Source: Phycomyces blakesleeanus NRRL 1555(-) (taxonomy: Eukaryota; Mucoromycota; Mucoromycetes; Mucorales; Phycomycetaceae). From it: a stretch of DNA of 64,000 nt. The stretch covers positions 1,233,001-1,297,000 of the forward strand of contig NW_017265141.1 of NCBI RefSeq assembly GCF_001638985.1, given 5' to 3'. The notes below the pieces were generated by a model that was not told the origin of the DNA, did no database searches, and saw only the letters and a program-made list of their open reading frames with translations. Positions 35,856 to 48,495 of this stretch are shown piece after piece (position 1 is the first letter of the stretch; every line of letters begins with the position of its first letter). The translations under genes were made by a program, and so were the position numbers.

Positions 35856-37170
35856 ATGACTACCAAAGTTGGATACGAATGGCTATTGAATAATGTTGAC
35901 TCTCTTCATCGCTTTAGTTGGGATCACGTACAGTCAATCTTGCTAAGCAATGCTCAATCTGCCATTAATGCTTTTCACCGTGGAACTATTTGTGAGACAG
36001 TCAAGAGTTGCTTGGAAAACCCCGATTTATTACTCGAGTATTACCGAACTACAGATCCACTTGTTATCTTACTAGTGGTATCGGGGGTATTTGCATATAT
36101 TCATTATATTGTGTCAGAACTGACAAAGAATTATAGTCAAGTTGGTGAGTGATTTTGTCTGGTAAACGATAATAATACATTTCATACTCATCGTTGTGCA
36201 TTATAGACAAATCATGGTCCATCTTACCAGCTCTATATGCCTGGCACTTTGCCTTGCATGATTACCTAAACAGAGGTTCATTTCATCCGCGACTTTTAGT
36301 CGCTTCTTTGCTTATTACCATATGGGGAGCACGTCTTACATATAATTTTGCAAGGTAGATTACAATACAAACTATTTTAACACGCTCCCACAAGAAAATG
36401 CTGACGAAAATAAATATCGGATATGTAGAAAGGGAGGGTATGAGTGGAAGGGTCAGGACTACCGTTACCCTTACATCGCTGAAAAGATTGGTCCTTTGGC
36501 TATGGCTATTCTCAACCTTACCGTGATTGCCCCCTTTCAGGATCTCTTGTTGGCTTTGATAGTCACTCCTCTTTACCTCACCAACTTATCTGGTCTATCA
36601 AAAGATAACATTGGGCTGACAAATATTGATTTTGCTGCTATTACTCTTCACCTGTCTCTATTGTTGTTTGAAGTGATCGCGGATGACCAACAATTTCTCT
36701 TCCAGACACGAAAGCACGCTGTCCTTGATTACGTAGATAAATCAAAGTTGTCTGGTGACTACAAGCGTGGATTTTTGTCAGAATCTGGTCTGTGGAAGTA
36801 CAGCAGACATCCCAATTTTTTTGCAGAGATGAGCATGTGGTGGACTATCTATCTTTTCTCTGTTGCAACCATTCGACAGGCGGGTTTGACTGAAGTGGTT
36901 GGGTCCTATCTAAATTGGACAGTAGTCGGTGCATTTACTTTGACGTTGCTCTTCCAAGGAAGTACTTTTCTTACAGAGGTAGTGTGATGTTCAATAGTAA
37001 ACAGTAGTAGTACTTTTGTGGGTGGAACTAATACCTTATTTATTGAATCACAGTATATATCTGCTGAAAAGTACCCGGATTACAAAGAGTATCAGCAATC
37101 TGTAAACCGATTTATTCCTTGGTTCCCAAATAGATCTATTACTGCCGATGATTCAAAGAAGAATAACTAG
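35856..37170 (+). CDS. DUF1295 membrane protein, steroid 5-alpha-reductase-like
   Basis: Four exons, 35856-36144, 36207-36354, 36429-36978 and 37054-37170, give 367 residues. Multiple hydrophobic segments begin at about residue 70. Family motifs are QVDKSWSILPALYAWHF, GARLTYNFARKGGYEWKGQD, VIADDQQFLFQTRK and the signature SGLWKYSRHPNFFAEMSMWW, followed near the C-terminus by TEYISAEKYPDYKEYQQSV. DUF1295 proteins are related to steroid 5-alpha reductases and isoprenylcysteine methyltransferases and reside in the ER or other membranes. The substrate is unknown. An earlier GTG lies in the same frame, but the ATG at 35856 is the first plausible start. Confidence 0.85.
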
Positions 37171-39251
37171 AAATTATTCAAGAACACACCTTGTTGCAAG
37201 AGACTTTGGTGGAAAGGGATAAGCTAATTTCTCATAGTTGCTTTTATGAATATATCAATAGTATTCAATATATCTTATTTTTGATAGCTGTAAATAGCTT
37301 TTTTTTTAAAAAAAAATGAATGAATCCCAATAAAAAGACATTTGGTGTATTTCTTTAATATACTTGTTAGCCCACATAATATTTGTTTGTAGCTTATATT
37401 TGTTTGTGTAATTCCAACATGTCTTTAATCCAGCAAGTCTTTTAGATTCTTGATATTTGAAACACCTGTATAGCTTTAAAAATAATGACAAGAAATACCA
37501 TCCTTTTTTTTTAACAAAAAAAGAAAGAATTAGTTTTTATTTTTTTTGCGAGGAATAAGTTTTTTTTTGTTAGTCAAATATTGCACTGAAAAAGAAGAAA
37601 TGACTCTCGGCGAATGATATACTTGACTGTCAAAGTAGTTTATCTTTTCTAATAACTATGACAAGGGTAAAACATTTAAACCTCTTGAACAACAACAATA
37701 AAATAAGAGTGTATGTGCGGATGTAAGGATGTATTTAGGGCTCTACTAGACAATTATCCCGATAAGTTACAAGATTTACATTTGTTTGTAGCAAACCACA
37801 TATCTTTTTTTTCAATATGTAAGCAATGAATTATTCACATACGTTCTTTCGGCAGTATTTTAAAATACAAAGTTAATTTCACACACATTGTTTAATCCCC
37901 TTGTTGATTTATTTATTTATTTTTCTATTAATCGAATGCAAAAGCCTTGACTTAATAGATCCAGTAAAAGTGCTTGTAATAAACTAGTTAATTGAAATTG
38001 GTCTTTTGTACAAAGTACATAACCCAAAGGGAAAGGATATATAAAGGTAATTGGGAGTATATTCTTCGTAAAAAATAAATAAATATTCATTTTGAGGGTT
38101 ACAATATATAAAGACATATAGGCATCTTGGCTTTTTTTCTGTGAAAGGTGTACAAATAGCCACTCGTTTCAGGGACAAACATGGTCTTCTTTTTTCTTTT
38201 CCACCTTCACTTTTACGAATATATCTCTTGTTCTTCAATTTATTAATCCATATCCAAAATAAAATTTCTATAGTATATTTCTCTATTTCACCAATAGAAA
38301 TCAAGGAAGTTATAGCAACAATTTATTTAAGCTTATTCAAGGGTGAATATCATCTAAAAGAAACAAGATAGAATATTATAATATATTGGAGTTTTTTTTT
38401 ATGAATCTCATGTTTTGATATGTTTTGAATTGCTGTGAGTTTATTATATGCTGTGTTTTCCCGATTTATTGGTAGTTATATAGGCTTAATGCAGACAACG
38501 GTTTAGTGCATAATATCTAAAGTGCACATACACACTCTATGTATATTTAGAAAGAGATATAGATATTAGATTCTACACATATTCTCCTAACCGAATTTAC
38601 TTGCCCGAGTCTTCATTGATCTTCAATGTCTCCGATCACTTTGTAGGTAAACATTTGTATGTGGATCAATGTGGAGAAAAAAGAAATGTGTAAATATCAA
38701 ATCCTGCTACCAAGTTTGAGAAAACTATATTGTAAAACACATTTTTCCCATGCCTCCTCTTCTGATTTGTTCTTGACTTATTGGTTAATAAGAGCTGTTT
38801 TTTATAGATACATATATACAAATACAAATACACGGACACATATATATGTATATATGTATAGGCAGCAATATGCATGTGCATATATATATATATATTTGTA
38901 GAAATATACTGATACTATCGAATTATATAAATGAAGTTGGGAGTATCAAGCCCGCTCATAGGAGATAATCATAGACCTATCGCCAATTTTTCTTTAAAAA
39001 GAAGAGAAAAAAAAATTAAGCCTGTGTGAGGGCGATTACTATGGTCATGAATACAATAACTCGGGTGGGATAGCATCACGGAAGATAAATCAGGAATATA
39101 CGCAGAGGCGGGATGTCTCTGGCATATTTTAAAACAGTCATTATGATGAATATTTCTGGACATCGAGATAAAAAGCCAATTTACTATTAAAGAAACTTTG
39201 AGCTTGCCTGACTTTAGCTTCTTTTTCTTTCGAGCCTCATATTTATACAAG
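37171..39251. other. Intergenic spacer
   Basis: About 2.1 kb of AT-rich sequence with poly-A/T runs and a (TA)n at about 38880-38896. Only short open frames of simple composition were seen. No gene is supported. Confidence 0.45.
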
Positions 39252-40514
39252 ATGACCCTAGTTGAAACTGCCTGTATATCAAGGTAATAAAAAGAAAACA
39301 CAAAAATCAAATGCATATACACCACGATATCTTTATCTGACTTTATCATTGATTTTCTTTTTACTAGTGACGGAACAGAGTATATCATACCAGAACCATG
39401 CGTACATGAACAGAAAGTTACGATTCATCACTGGTACAGCACAACATAGCACAACATAGCACAACATAGCACAATAAAGCACAATAAAAAGGCAAAATTT
39501 ATGCTTTCCTAACAGACATTAAATTGTATATTATGCAGGCAATTACGTGATCTTATTATAGCACGTCAGGACAAAAAAGATGAGTTGATTGTACCAACTG
39601 GGCGGGATATTTTTCGAGTAAGAGAGTTTATTGGATGCAAATGATCAACACGGCACCAAACAAAATGTGAATGACCCTACTCTTTAGTACAACTTCCGAA
39701 CACGAAGTTCCAGCTACCTTGTTAAAGATGTTGGATACGCTCCCACTTGTATGACTATCGGGTAAGATATATCTTTATTTGATTTTTGGAACCAAAAAGC
39801 AAAGACTCTTATATATATATGCCCACGCGTGTGTTTTTGTATAATAATACTTTCATATATTTAGTAATGGATACTGGGCATCTGGAGGACAACGAGGAGA
39901 ATTGACACTCAGGGATATCAATACTGAAAACGAAGTGTAATTATTTTTTGGGTATATTTGTTGTGAAATTAGACATTTTAATTGTTTACTTTCTGATCAA
40001 CCTCTAGCACCATCACAACAACTCCAAGCAAAACAATCAATAATGGTTTAGCATTTTCCAATCTCAATGGACAACTGCGTCTATTGGTGTCCAATAACGA
40101 TGCGTCTGTGCGTGTATTTTCCGTACCCGAACTCCAACTATTGCAAACTATTGACTTTAGGACAGCCGTTAATCACAGTAAAACGACAAGGTTGTTTTTT
40201 TGACAATGTAGAATGCTAATATTGTTATTCAATGTGTGTAGCCTCCATAAGTCCAGATGAAACTAAGATGATTGTAGTGGGAGACGACAACAAGGTCCAC
40301 TTGTTTTCAATAACTGCAGCCGGTACATTTGAACCGGTGTCGACTATGGCGGGTAAAGTCTTTATTTATCTTATTTTCTTCATTTATTATATTTTTATCC
40401 TTTTGATCTTAAACAAACTGTCCTACTTCTTCTTCTTTGCTTTTTCTTTTTCTTTTTCTTATTTTCATTCTTGTTTCCGTTTATCCGTTCCCTTTCCGTC
40501 TTTTTACTGTACTC

Positions 40515-40557
<43 letters not shown>

Positions 40558-41261
40558 CTGCTAGAGATGCAAACTTCTCGGTTGCGTGGAATCACTCGTC
40601 AGAAAAGTTTGCAGTAGCAAGTCAGGATGGTACAGTTCATGTGTGGGATATAAGGAGTAGGGATCCTCTTTATAGGTTCGGAGGCGGTAATGTAAGACAG
40701 AACCCATTGAAGGTAGCCCACAAAAAAAGACAATAAAAAAGCTAATATCAGAATAATCATACTCAGAGTTCTATCACAAAGGGAGCTGCTCGCTGTGTCA
40801 AGTTTACTCAATCGGGTGCAATTGATCTACTGGCATTTACCGAGGTATGTATACCAAAAGCAACGTCAAAAACAACAGCAATAACCACCCTTTACACAAT
40901 AACATAATATGCAATTCTTTTTCTGACTTGTATATCCATTTGAGTGATAATTAACCAACCTATTATCATTATTATCATTTTGTTTTAGCATGTATCGCAC
41001 ATCAACATTATCGACGCGAGGACATTTAATGCTCAGGAAACAATCCGAGTAGGAAGCTCTGGAGTAGATACGCCCATCACTGGCCTCGCTTTTTCACCAA
41101 ATAGTCACAGCATGTTTGTTGGTAAAAGTCAACAAGGAACATTTTTTTATTGCATTTTAGGTTATTCTAAACAGCCTTCTTTAGGGATGGAAAACGTAAT
41201 ATTGGAGTATCCGGTTGATACTTCTGCACGTCGTCGATTCCCAAAAGGTGCATTACTATAG
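39252..41261 (+). CDS. WD40-repeat protein with DUF2415-type region
   Basis: Eleven exons: 39252-39283, 39368-39433, 39539-39617, 39688-39761, 39865-39936, 40008-40177, 40242-40352, 40558-40691, 40767-40844, 40989-41121 and 41185-41261, giving 341 residues with all phases consistent. Segments include HHWQLRDLI, GYWASGGQRGELTLRD, RLLVSNNDASVRVFSV, NHTSISPDETKMIVVGDDN, FAVASQDGTVHVWDIRSRD and ITGLAFSPNSHSMFVG. The N-terminal H-x-WQLRDLI block with the VNHxSISPD segment fits the fungal DUF2415 WD40 family, whose function is not established. Intron 7 (40353-40557) ends in a (GT)n repeat that forms the acceptor. Intron 2 contains a 10-bp tandem repeat (ACAACATAGC, about 39440-39480). Confidence 0.82.
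40517..40555 (+). repeat. (GT)n microsatellite at a 3' splice site
   Basis: About 19 GT units run straight into the TAG acceptor of intron 7 of the DUF2415 WD40 gene. A C/T-rich tract (about 40430-40516) precedes it. Confidence 0.9.
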
Positions 41262-41917
41262 ACAATAAACATATTTGTCGGCAGCTACAAAGCGTTTGCC
41301 GACATACCAATATCAAAAAGCAGTAATTTAAAGAAAACAATAGTATTATTATTATTACTATTACTATTACTATTATCATTATACAGTGAATGTAAGAGTG
41401 TGAAATACTCAACTTGAGATTTGCAATAAACAATTATTATTATTATTATTATTATTTTGGAGAAAAAGTAAATGAATAAATAAATGAAAGCCAAAATACG
41501 TATATACATCATGACCCTCAATGGACCATGACAGTTCACCACCCTAGTAGTCTAAAATACTATTTGGAACGCGCAAACATATATACATGCGCAAGTACAC
41601 ATACACGTACACGCACGCGCGCACACACGCACACACGCACACACGCACACACGCACACACGCACACACGCACACATGCACACACGCACACACGCACACAC
41701 GCACACACGCACACACGCACACACGCACACACGCACATGCACACAGAGCTAATAAAAAAAGGAGGAGGGGGAGGGATCTTGGATTCTAAATGACCCTTTG
41801 TTTTACAAAGAGTTTGTATTTACACGTACTTTCTTCTTCTGCTTCTGCCTCTTCTTCTTTTTTTTGTCTTGTTGGCGATGGGGAATGCTATTATTTCCGT
41901 GGGTTTATCCCATTTGT
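41262..41917. other. Spacer between convergent genes with long CA-rich microsatellite
   Basis: 3' flanks of the WD40 and C78 peptidase genes. It is dominated by simple repeats, including ATT repeats at about 41340-41460 and the ACACGC array annotated separately. Confidence 0.6.
41605..41745. repeat. (ACACGC)n minisatellite
   Basis: About 140 bp of near-perfect alternating purine-pyrimidine repeat, mostly ACACGC hexamers with a few single-base changes. It opens long artificial reading frames on both strands that are not genes. Confidence 0.95.
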
Positions 41918-43646
41918 TTATAATGCCCTTATGCTTGTAACCTTTTTCATCACCTCTCGTTCTCTTTCTGTCAGCAAGTAGCCCTTTTCTCCGCTCCAAC
42001 GTATCGTACCTCCAATAGGTCGATCATCGACCACTTCTCCCAAGACTAAAAGCTGATACTGCCTGTTTTTAGCAATCGTCTTGGAGTCCACTCGAACTGG
42101 CCGCAGTAAGCCATCAGGAATAACAGGCGAATAGTTCGACAAGACTCTGGTGTTATTGCCGGCACTGCAATTATTATTACTACCGGCGTTTGATGTGATA
42201 TTTTCTAAGTCTGTCCGAGGATCTACATCTGACTGTGAACCTGATTCGTTGCTAGACCCTCCGCAGCTTGGCTCTGGCGACCCAGATTCAAGAGAATCTC
42301 TGGTGAGATCTTCTATAGGCATACTAGAATGAATCTGTCCTTTCCGGTTTGAGCGTAACATACGCCGTCCAGGATCAAACATAATCAGGTTGCGGTGACC
42401 GTCTTTGAGCATCTCAATTCCAATTACGGTTCTACTATGTCCTGAATGTTGGAGGTAAAGAGGTGGCTGGTCGGTCAGATAAAAGATAGTCGAGGAAGAT
42501 GTAGAAGATGTAGCATCCTGTACTGGTTTGCTGCTTTCTGGTTTTTTAATTGCGTTTTCAAAATATCCCTGAATCCAGTCAAAAAGTGCATCATGAGCAT
42601 TGTTGAGGCCAGAGGGTCTGTGGAAATCAATAATAGTGCAGCGGATACCAAGATAAACCAACATTGTGTAGACATCGGTTGCACCGATCCATTTTTCTGT
42701 TCCGTATACATGATGATCCAACTGCGATGCTCCTGGAAGATCAAAGCCTTCCAATTAATTCAAACACAAGAAAATAAGCACGATGTTCGATATTTAAATC
42801 TATTTAGATAATACACAAATAAATTCACCTTGTCGCCATGCTTCTTCTAATAATATCTGTAATCCAGAGATGTGGATAACATGTTTAATTACAGGTTCAT
42901 TATCCTCTTGCTGTCGTTCAAGGAAGCTCATCAACATCTGGCAATTTCTGTATCCACACCCCCAGCCAAGATCCATAGACCCAGTAGAGATGTGATCAGT
43001 GTATTTACTGGAAAGATACACTGCCGTTGTACTTATTTTCTTGTTTACGCTTACAAACTGTGGTTTCAGACGTGGAATGACACCTAATATACCAATGCAC
43101 ACACACACAATAACCATTGAAATCAGCTCTTTTATCCACGCTCAAAAAAAAAGTAGATAACTTACCTGGAGTTCTGACAGACTTTGGTAAAGCATTGAGT
43201 TTGTTCCACAAGTCTAAATCTTTATTGATTCGATTACGGGCCTTGGAAATGGGGTTGATGCTACCGTGTTTTTTATCCACGTGCATATCCACAGATCCTT
43301 CTTTTTCCTCGTCTTCTCTGGCAGTTTCCCAAGGCTTCTCTCTCTACGAACTACTATGAGTGCAAATGACACGTGTGGGTGTTTGCTCGCTTATGTATTT
43401 ATTTATTCTTTTGTTTATTTTCGAGAAATAAAGGAGTTTCTTTGGGTATGTATAGTATGGATCTCTGAATACCTTTTTCGGACTTAGCCCGGCGTTGTTT
43501 AATGTCTCAGGCCGCTCAGATAGAATTTGGTTTCGATCAGCCTGATGATTAACCATGTGCGATTGAAAGTCATTTCTTGGAACTATATTCTCAACAAAGC
43601 AATATGAGTATTTACCAAAGAGAAGGGGAGAAGAAGAAAAGGACAT
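41918..43646 (-). CDS. C78-family cysteine peptidase, ZUP1/UFSP-like
   Basis: Four exons, 43473-43646, 43166-43343, 42829-43083 and 41918-42747, give 478 residues. The C78 core is clear: MDLGWGCGYRNCQML with the catalytic Cys (about residue 153), EKWIGATDVYTMLVYLGIRC, IYLQ-type segment PPLYLQHSGHSRTVIGIE with the catalytic His, and IMFDPGRR with the Asp. This is the family of UFM1 proteases and of human ZUP1 and S. pombe Mug105, which are ubiquitin peptidases; the closeness to ZUP1 in the His block favours deubiquitination. The N-terminus has half a zinc finger (FQSHMVNH) whose Cys pair is missing, so a further upstream exon is possible. An acidic Ser-rich insert lies at about residues 330-400. 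The start at 43646 is the first Met after an in-frame stop. Confidence 0.8.
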
Positions 43647-46600
43647 GGGGTTTCCTTATCATCGTTTGTATTTGATCGTTTAATAACAAAGCCTTCATAC
43701 TTTGCTGTTTGCAGGATTCAACTGTGCATTGTACATGAGTGTTGTCTAACTCAGCCATTGGATAATAGATTCAAAAAAAAAGGAATAAGAAAAAAAAAGA
43801 AGAAGAAAAAGAAGAAAAGTTAAAAACAAGTACTGCGTATTCAGTAAAAAAAAAATTAATAATAAATATATACGTGTGCGTAAGTTTTTTTGAGGGAAAA
43901 ATTAGTGCAGCTTGTTTGTAAAGAATAATTGATATTTTTTTTTTAAAGAAAAAGACTATCTTATATGTATGTTTATGTTTATTTTTATGAAACATTACCC
44001 AATATAACATTTAGCTTGCGTAAATGCTATTTTTGTTAGTAGAGTGACAATGATTAAGTGATTAGGGCAAAAGATTACTAATAATACTAATAAAGAATTG
44101 CATTTCAAGTACACCAAGCCCCAAAAGGCTCTTTATAAAACGCATGAATTTAGACTGTTATGGATACTAATTCTTATCTACAAGCCCATGACAACAGCAA
44201 ATTCGTTCAAAGCAAAGGCATTAAGTTATGTGGTCTCTTCATAAACAATACCTTAAGCCCATTTGAAGACTTTTTTTTCTTTTAAAGAAAACGCACAAGA
44301 CATGCTGAGTGTTATGTGAATATTAGGAGCCTTTAACAATCCTTTTAATTCTAAAACGTATGCTTAGGTCACTCAAAAACTAACAGAAAGGAGTAATCTA
44401 GAATATCACTTTAAGTTTGCTATTGAATACTGCAGTGTATGCAGAAATGAATTTTGTGGTAACGGGTGGCAACAGAATGCGCTTGTTTTTTATTTAGATG
44501 GGTTTAATGTTTATGTTTCTCTACTTGAACTGGTCGTTTAAAGTTCATTAATGAGTAATTGAATATACTTCACTCATTTTATTTTTGGCTGTTTTATATT
44601 CATATAGATACATTAGTAGGCTGTAATTGCTTAGCGATGATAGTTACTTTACAATGGTTTAACTTATAGTTGGACAATCTTTGAATATCGAATGTGTTTG
44701 GGATTGAATTCCAGACAAGTGTATATAAAAATGTTTTGTACCTTTTTAATGTTCAATCTACAGGTGTGCACCCAAACATGCCCTGGTTTCTGATATTTTT
44801 AAAGAAATGTTAAAGAGCGTCTCTTCTCCTCTTCCAAGGCTTCACATGTATAAGCTAACCAAAGATTCCCATCTAAAGTTACGTCACTCTACTTCACATA
44901 CTATTTATTTTATTATTATTATTTTAAAAATAATAATTCCAACACACACACACGATCTCCAAACGATTTACACGAATGGCCATGTAGAACTAATCTTACA
45001 TCATCTACAGAGTAGCCTAAATTTTAACATTTATTGCTGATCATTCTTAGCATCTGTGCGAAGAGCCGCATTCTTTTTGTTGGTCATTTATATCTCCAAT
45101 TTCTTTAGAGAAATTTAAAAGATACTGAGAGTGCAAGATTATAATTTGTTATGCAAGCGCGTGGTTCAATCATAAAGCCTTGTTCAAACAACAACAACCT
45201 TCGTTACTAGTTACTATCACAGAATAAAACTACAGTATATCCAAAAAATGGAGAATATATACGCTGTCGCTCAATATGATGATATTATTATATGAGAGAA
45301 CAGGTGTCAATTGATAACTAATATTGTGGTTGAAGACGAAATGAAATAATTGGTAGATTCTTTTTGTCTATGTTCTGGGCCTCTGTTAAATTCTATGGTA
45401 ATAAATTGAATTTGTATAGTTTGCAAAAGAAGTATCCTACTACAGACGAGTTAAACAAAAATGAAGCTGCATGAAGTTAGTTTTTTTTTTCTGTTGTTGT
45501 TGAAAACTTTACAAGAAACAAAAGTAGCTTGATACACATGAGACAAAGTAGATACTAGAGGGCTGGCTGTGAATATTCAGAAACTCGAAATCATATTTAC
45601 TTTGACTGAATTTTACTACAAGAGGTGATCTCGTAAACTTGATTGGAGTTTCTGAGCTTGGAGAAAACAAAAGTGTCGTTGTGGCCTTTGTAAAAAAAGA
45701 AATCCTGCTAATATCTTGAGATTTACGCAAAAGGAAAAGACAACAGAAAGCAAAATAGATCCGCTATCTTACAATGGAAAATAACGAACTTTGGCTATGT
45801 AAGACTAAAAACGATAAGGTTACCGTTTCTGACAGCACATGTATAGATACTAGACTGATATAACTGATCAGGAGATCAAGAATATTACTTTCTACATATA
45901 GTTGTAAGAGCCCACAACAAATCGATATTTTTTCACAAACGGAATTCTTATTACAAGACTGAGCATAGAGTTGTAAGAGCCGATATTCTTAAAGAGAATG
46001 TAATGGCGATAACTCAAGAAATACGAATGTTTAATATCCTTTTGGGTCCTAACGAAACCTGCCTTGCTGTTTCATAGGATTAATGGCAATAAAAATAACT
46101 GGTACGTGTAGTATTTAGTTATAACTTTTATTAATTTATCTAATTTTAAGGCCTATATATATCCTATATATTAAGTTTTATACTGCTGGTAATATATGCC
46201 CTTTGAAGTTTATACAAATATATTTAAATCGATATCTGACTCCCTCCCTTTGTCATTTATGAGTAATTTACTCAAAAAGCTTATTTTATAATAGAATTAA
46301 TTTATCACAATTGGTCAGTTTTATGAAGTATATTCTTAATTAAAACACTGCACTTAAAATACTTGCACGTTTGCAGTTTGTAATCCTAACGAAGGGTCTT
46401 GTGCTTTTCACTTTTAGAAAGCTATTATTTATTTTTATTCAATGTACTTTGTAATAATAATGGTAAACTTACTTATTTATTATACTAACATATTAGTAAT
46501 ATCAAAGTGAATAATGAGAGCCGCCTCATTTCCAAGTCAAAAACCAAAAATCAAAATAGTGTGTACTGATTAATAATAAATCGCTTATTAATCCTTTGTA

Positions 46601-47585
46601 ATTTGAGTATAACACATATAAATAAATAAAGGTACATTATAATCGGGTAAGGAACAAGCCGTTGTGTATAGTCCTAACGGATAGAGCTATCTGTCGATAT
46701 TACAAATCAGCCTTTACTTTTTGTTTCTAGCAAATACTCAATAAGATATGGTATTCATATACTTGCTATGCCTCAGATCTTGTGTATTGTTGATGGTATA
46801 TGAGGGATTTGCTTTGGGTTATGCAGTTAATGGATTTGCTTGGTGGCTAAACTTTTTAAAGACCCGAAGTTGACGGCGGGCGAGCCTGTCTTTAACACTA
46901 TTGACAAGCCAATTCAAGGTCCTTCTCTTTCTTCCGTACTTTGTTATTGGTAAGTTCATGCCATATCTTTATTATTTTGGTGTCCAGGAATATATAAAAA
47001 GGGGATGGATGGCAAGAAATGGAAGATGGATGGGTTGGATGGATGGATGTATCGTCTATTAGCCACCTTCCACCAAAATACACGCAACAGGGAAAATATT
47101 GCTATCAGCACCACAACCACAACCAACACCAATCAACCAACAAGTCAACACACCGAAAATAAGAGATAAAGAAAATCAAAGAACAGGAGAAAAGAAAGAG
47201 AGATCTCGCATATACTTGATATATATTCTTTAAGATGTTTTTCTTTCTGTGCAAATATCTCTTCTTTCATATTTCTTCAAGTTCTTTGATTTGCTTATCA
47301 ATACAAATACCTTTCTGGTTAAACTGCGAAAAAAATGAAGACATTTTGAGCTCCTGCATACATTTTAGCCGGCTACATACACTAAAAATTTTATAAAAAA
47401 ATGACCCTGTTGATGACTAAGATGGCAGCGTTCCATCTCGAATTTTCTGCTTTTCTGCTTCGAGCGGAGCCTTTTCCATCCTCCTTTTTATTGCGACATA
47501 TTTTTTCCATATTTCCTTCTTGCTTTTACTGCGAGTTTCTTTTTACTTATCCTCTTTTCACTTTAACTCTATCAGGAATATCAAA
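43647..47585. other. 3.9-kb gene-poor spacer, ending in the RPL10 promoter
   Basis: Highly AT-rich with no recognisable coding sequence. An AGTTGTAAGAGCC direct repeat occurs at about 45900 and 45969. The last 600 bp change character: GGATGGA repeats at 47003-47050, an AAGATGGCAGCG motif at 47420-47431, and an acceptor-like CTATCAG ending at 47575, eleven bases before the RPL10 ATG, which suggests a 5' UTR intron. Confidence 0.5.
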
Positions 47586-48236
47586 ATGGGTCGCCGTCCC
47601 GCTCGCTGCTACAGATACTGTAAGAACAAGCCTTACCCCAAGAGCAGATACTGCCGTGGTGTCCCCGATGCCAAGCTCAGAATCTACGACTTGGGTCGCA
47701 AGAAGGCACACGTCGACGACTTCCCCCTCTGCATTCACTTGGTTTCCAACGAGTACGAGCAGTTGTCTGCTGAAGCTCTCGAAGCTGGTCGTATTTGCTG
47801 CAACAAGTACATGGCCAAGACCTCCGGAAAGGATTCCTTCCACATGCGCATTCGTGTCCACCCTTACCACGTAACCCGTATCAACAAGATGTTGTCCTGT
47901 GCCGGTGCCGATAGATTGCAAACCGGTATGCGTGGTGCTTTCGGTAAGCCCAACGGTCTCGTTGCCCGTGTCAACATTGGCCAGATCATTTTCTCTGTCC
48001 GCTCCAAGGACAGCATGAAGCCCGTTGTCATCGAGGCCTTGAGACGTTGCAAGTACAAGTTCCCTGGTCAGCAGAAGATCATCATCTCCAAGAAGTGGGG
48101 TTTCACTCCTCTCTCCCGCGCTGACTACGTCGAGGCCCGTGCCGCTGGCAAGTTCAGACCTGATGGTTGCTACGTCAAGTTCTTGCCCAACAAGGGTACT
48201 CTCGAGAACTACTTCCGTGAAGTCAGCAGATCTTAA
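47586..48236 (+). CDS. RPL10: 60S ribosomal protein L10 (uL16)
   Basis: A single coding exon of 216 residues, the usual length for eukaryotic uL16. It begins [20 protein letters not shown] and carries [56 protein letters not shown] block (here [15 protein letters not shown]), [14 protein letters not shown] and [12 protein letters not shown]. It completes the peptidyl-transferase side of the large subunit and joins late, in the cytoplasm. Codon use is strongly biased, as in the other ribosomal protein genes here. A likely 5' UTR intron ends just upstream. Confidence 0.98.
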   Translation: MGRRPARCYRYCKNKPYPKSRYCRGVPDAKLRIYDLGRKKAHVDDFPLCIHLVSNEYEQLSAEALEAGRICCNKYMAKTSGKDSFHMRIRVHPYHVTRINKMLSCAGADRLQTGMRGAFGKPNGLVARVNIGQIIFSVRSKDSMKPVVIEALRRCKYKFPGQQKIIISKKWGFTPLSRADYVEARAAGKFRPDGCYVKFLPNKGTLENYFREVSRS

Positions 48237-48495
48237 ATGCTCTCTTCATTAACATAAAAGTAGTGGACAGAACAATAAAATAAGCAAATCTTCCTTTGGT
48301 TGTAATTTCATGTATATTTCTTTTTATTTTATTTTATTTGATGAACAAAATGGACAAGAATATTTTGATGAAGTCAAAAGTTGATATTTAAATATGGATA
48401 TATATATAGATATATATATATATATGTGTGTGTGTTGTGCTGTGTATGTATAAGAGGGTATACTTTTTGTTTCTTTCTCTTTTTCTCTTAATTTT

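Noticed and set aside
41544..41752. Several 60-75-codon frames of Cys-Val or His-Thr repeats
   Set aside because: Translations of the ACACGC array; no start context or conserved sequence.
43585..43617. Possible 33-bp intron in exon 1 of the C78 peptidase
   Set aside because: GT and AG are present, but 33 bp is shorter than any other intron here and the segment is open and in frame, so it was kept as exon.
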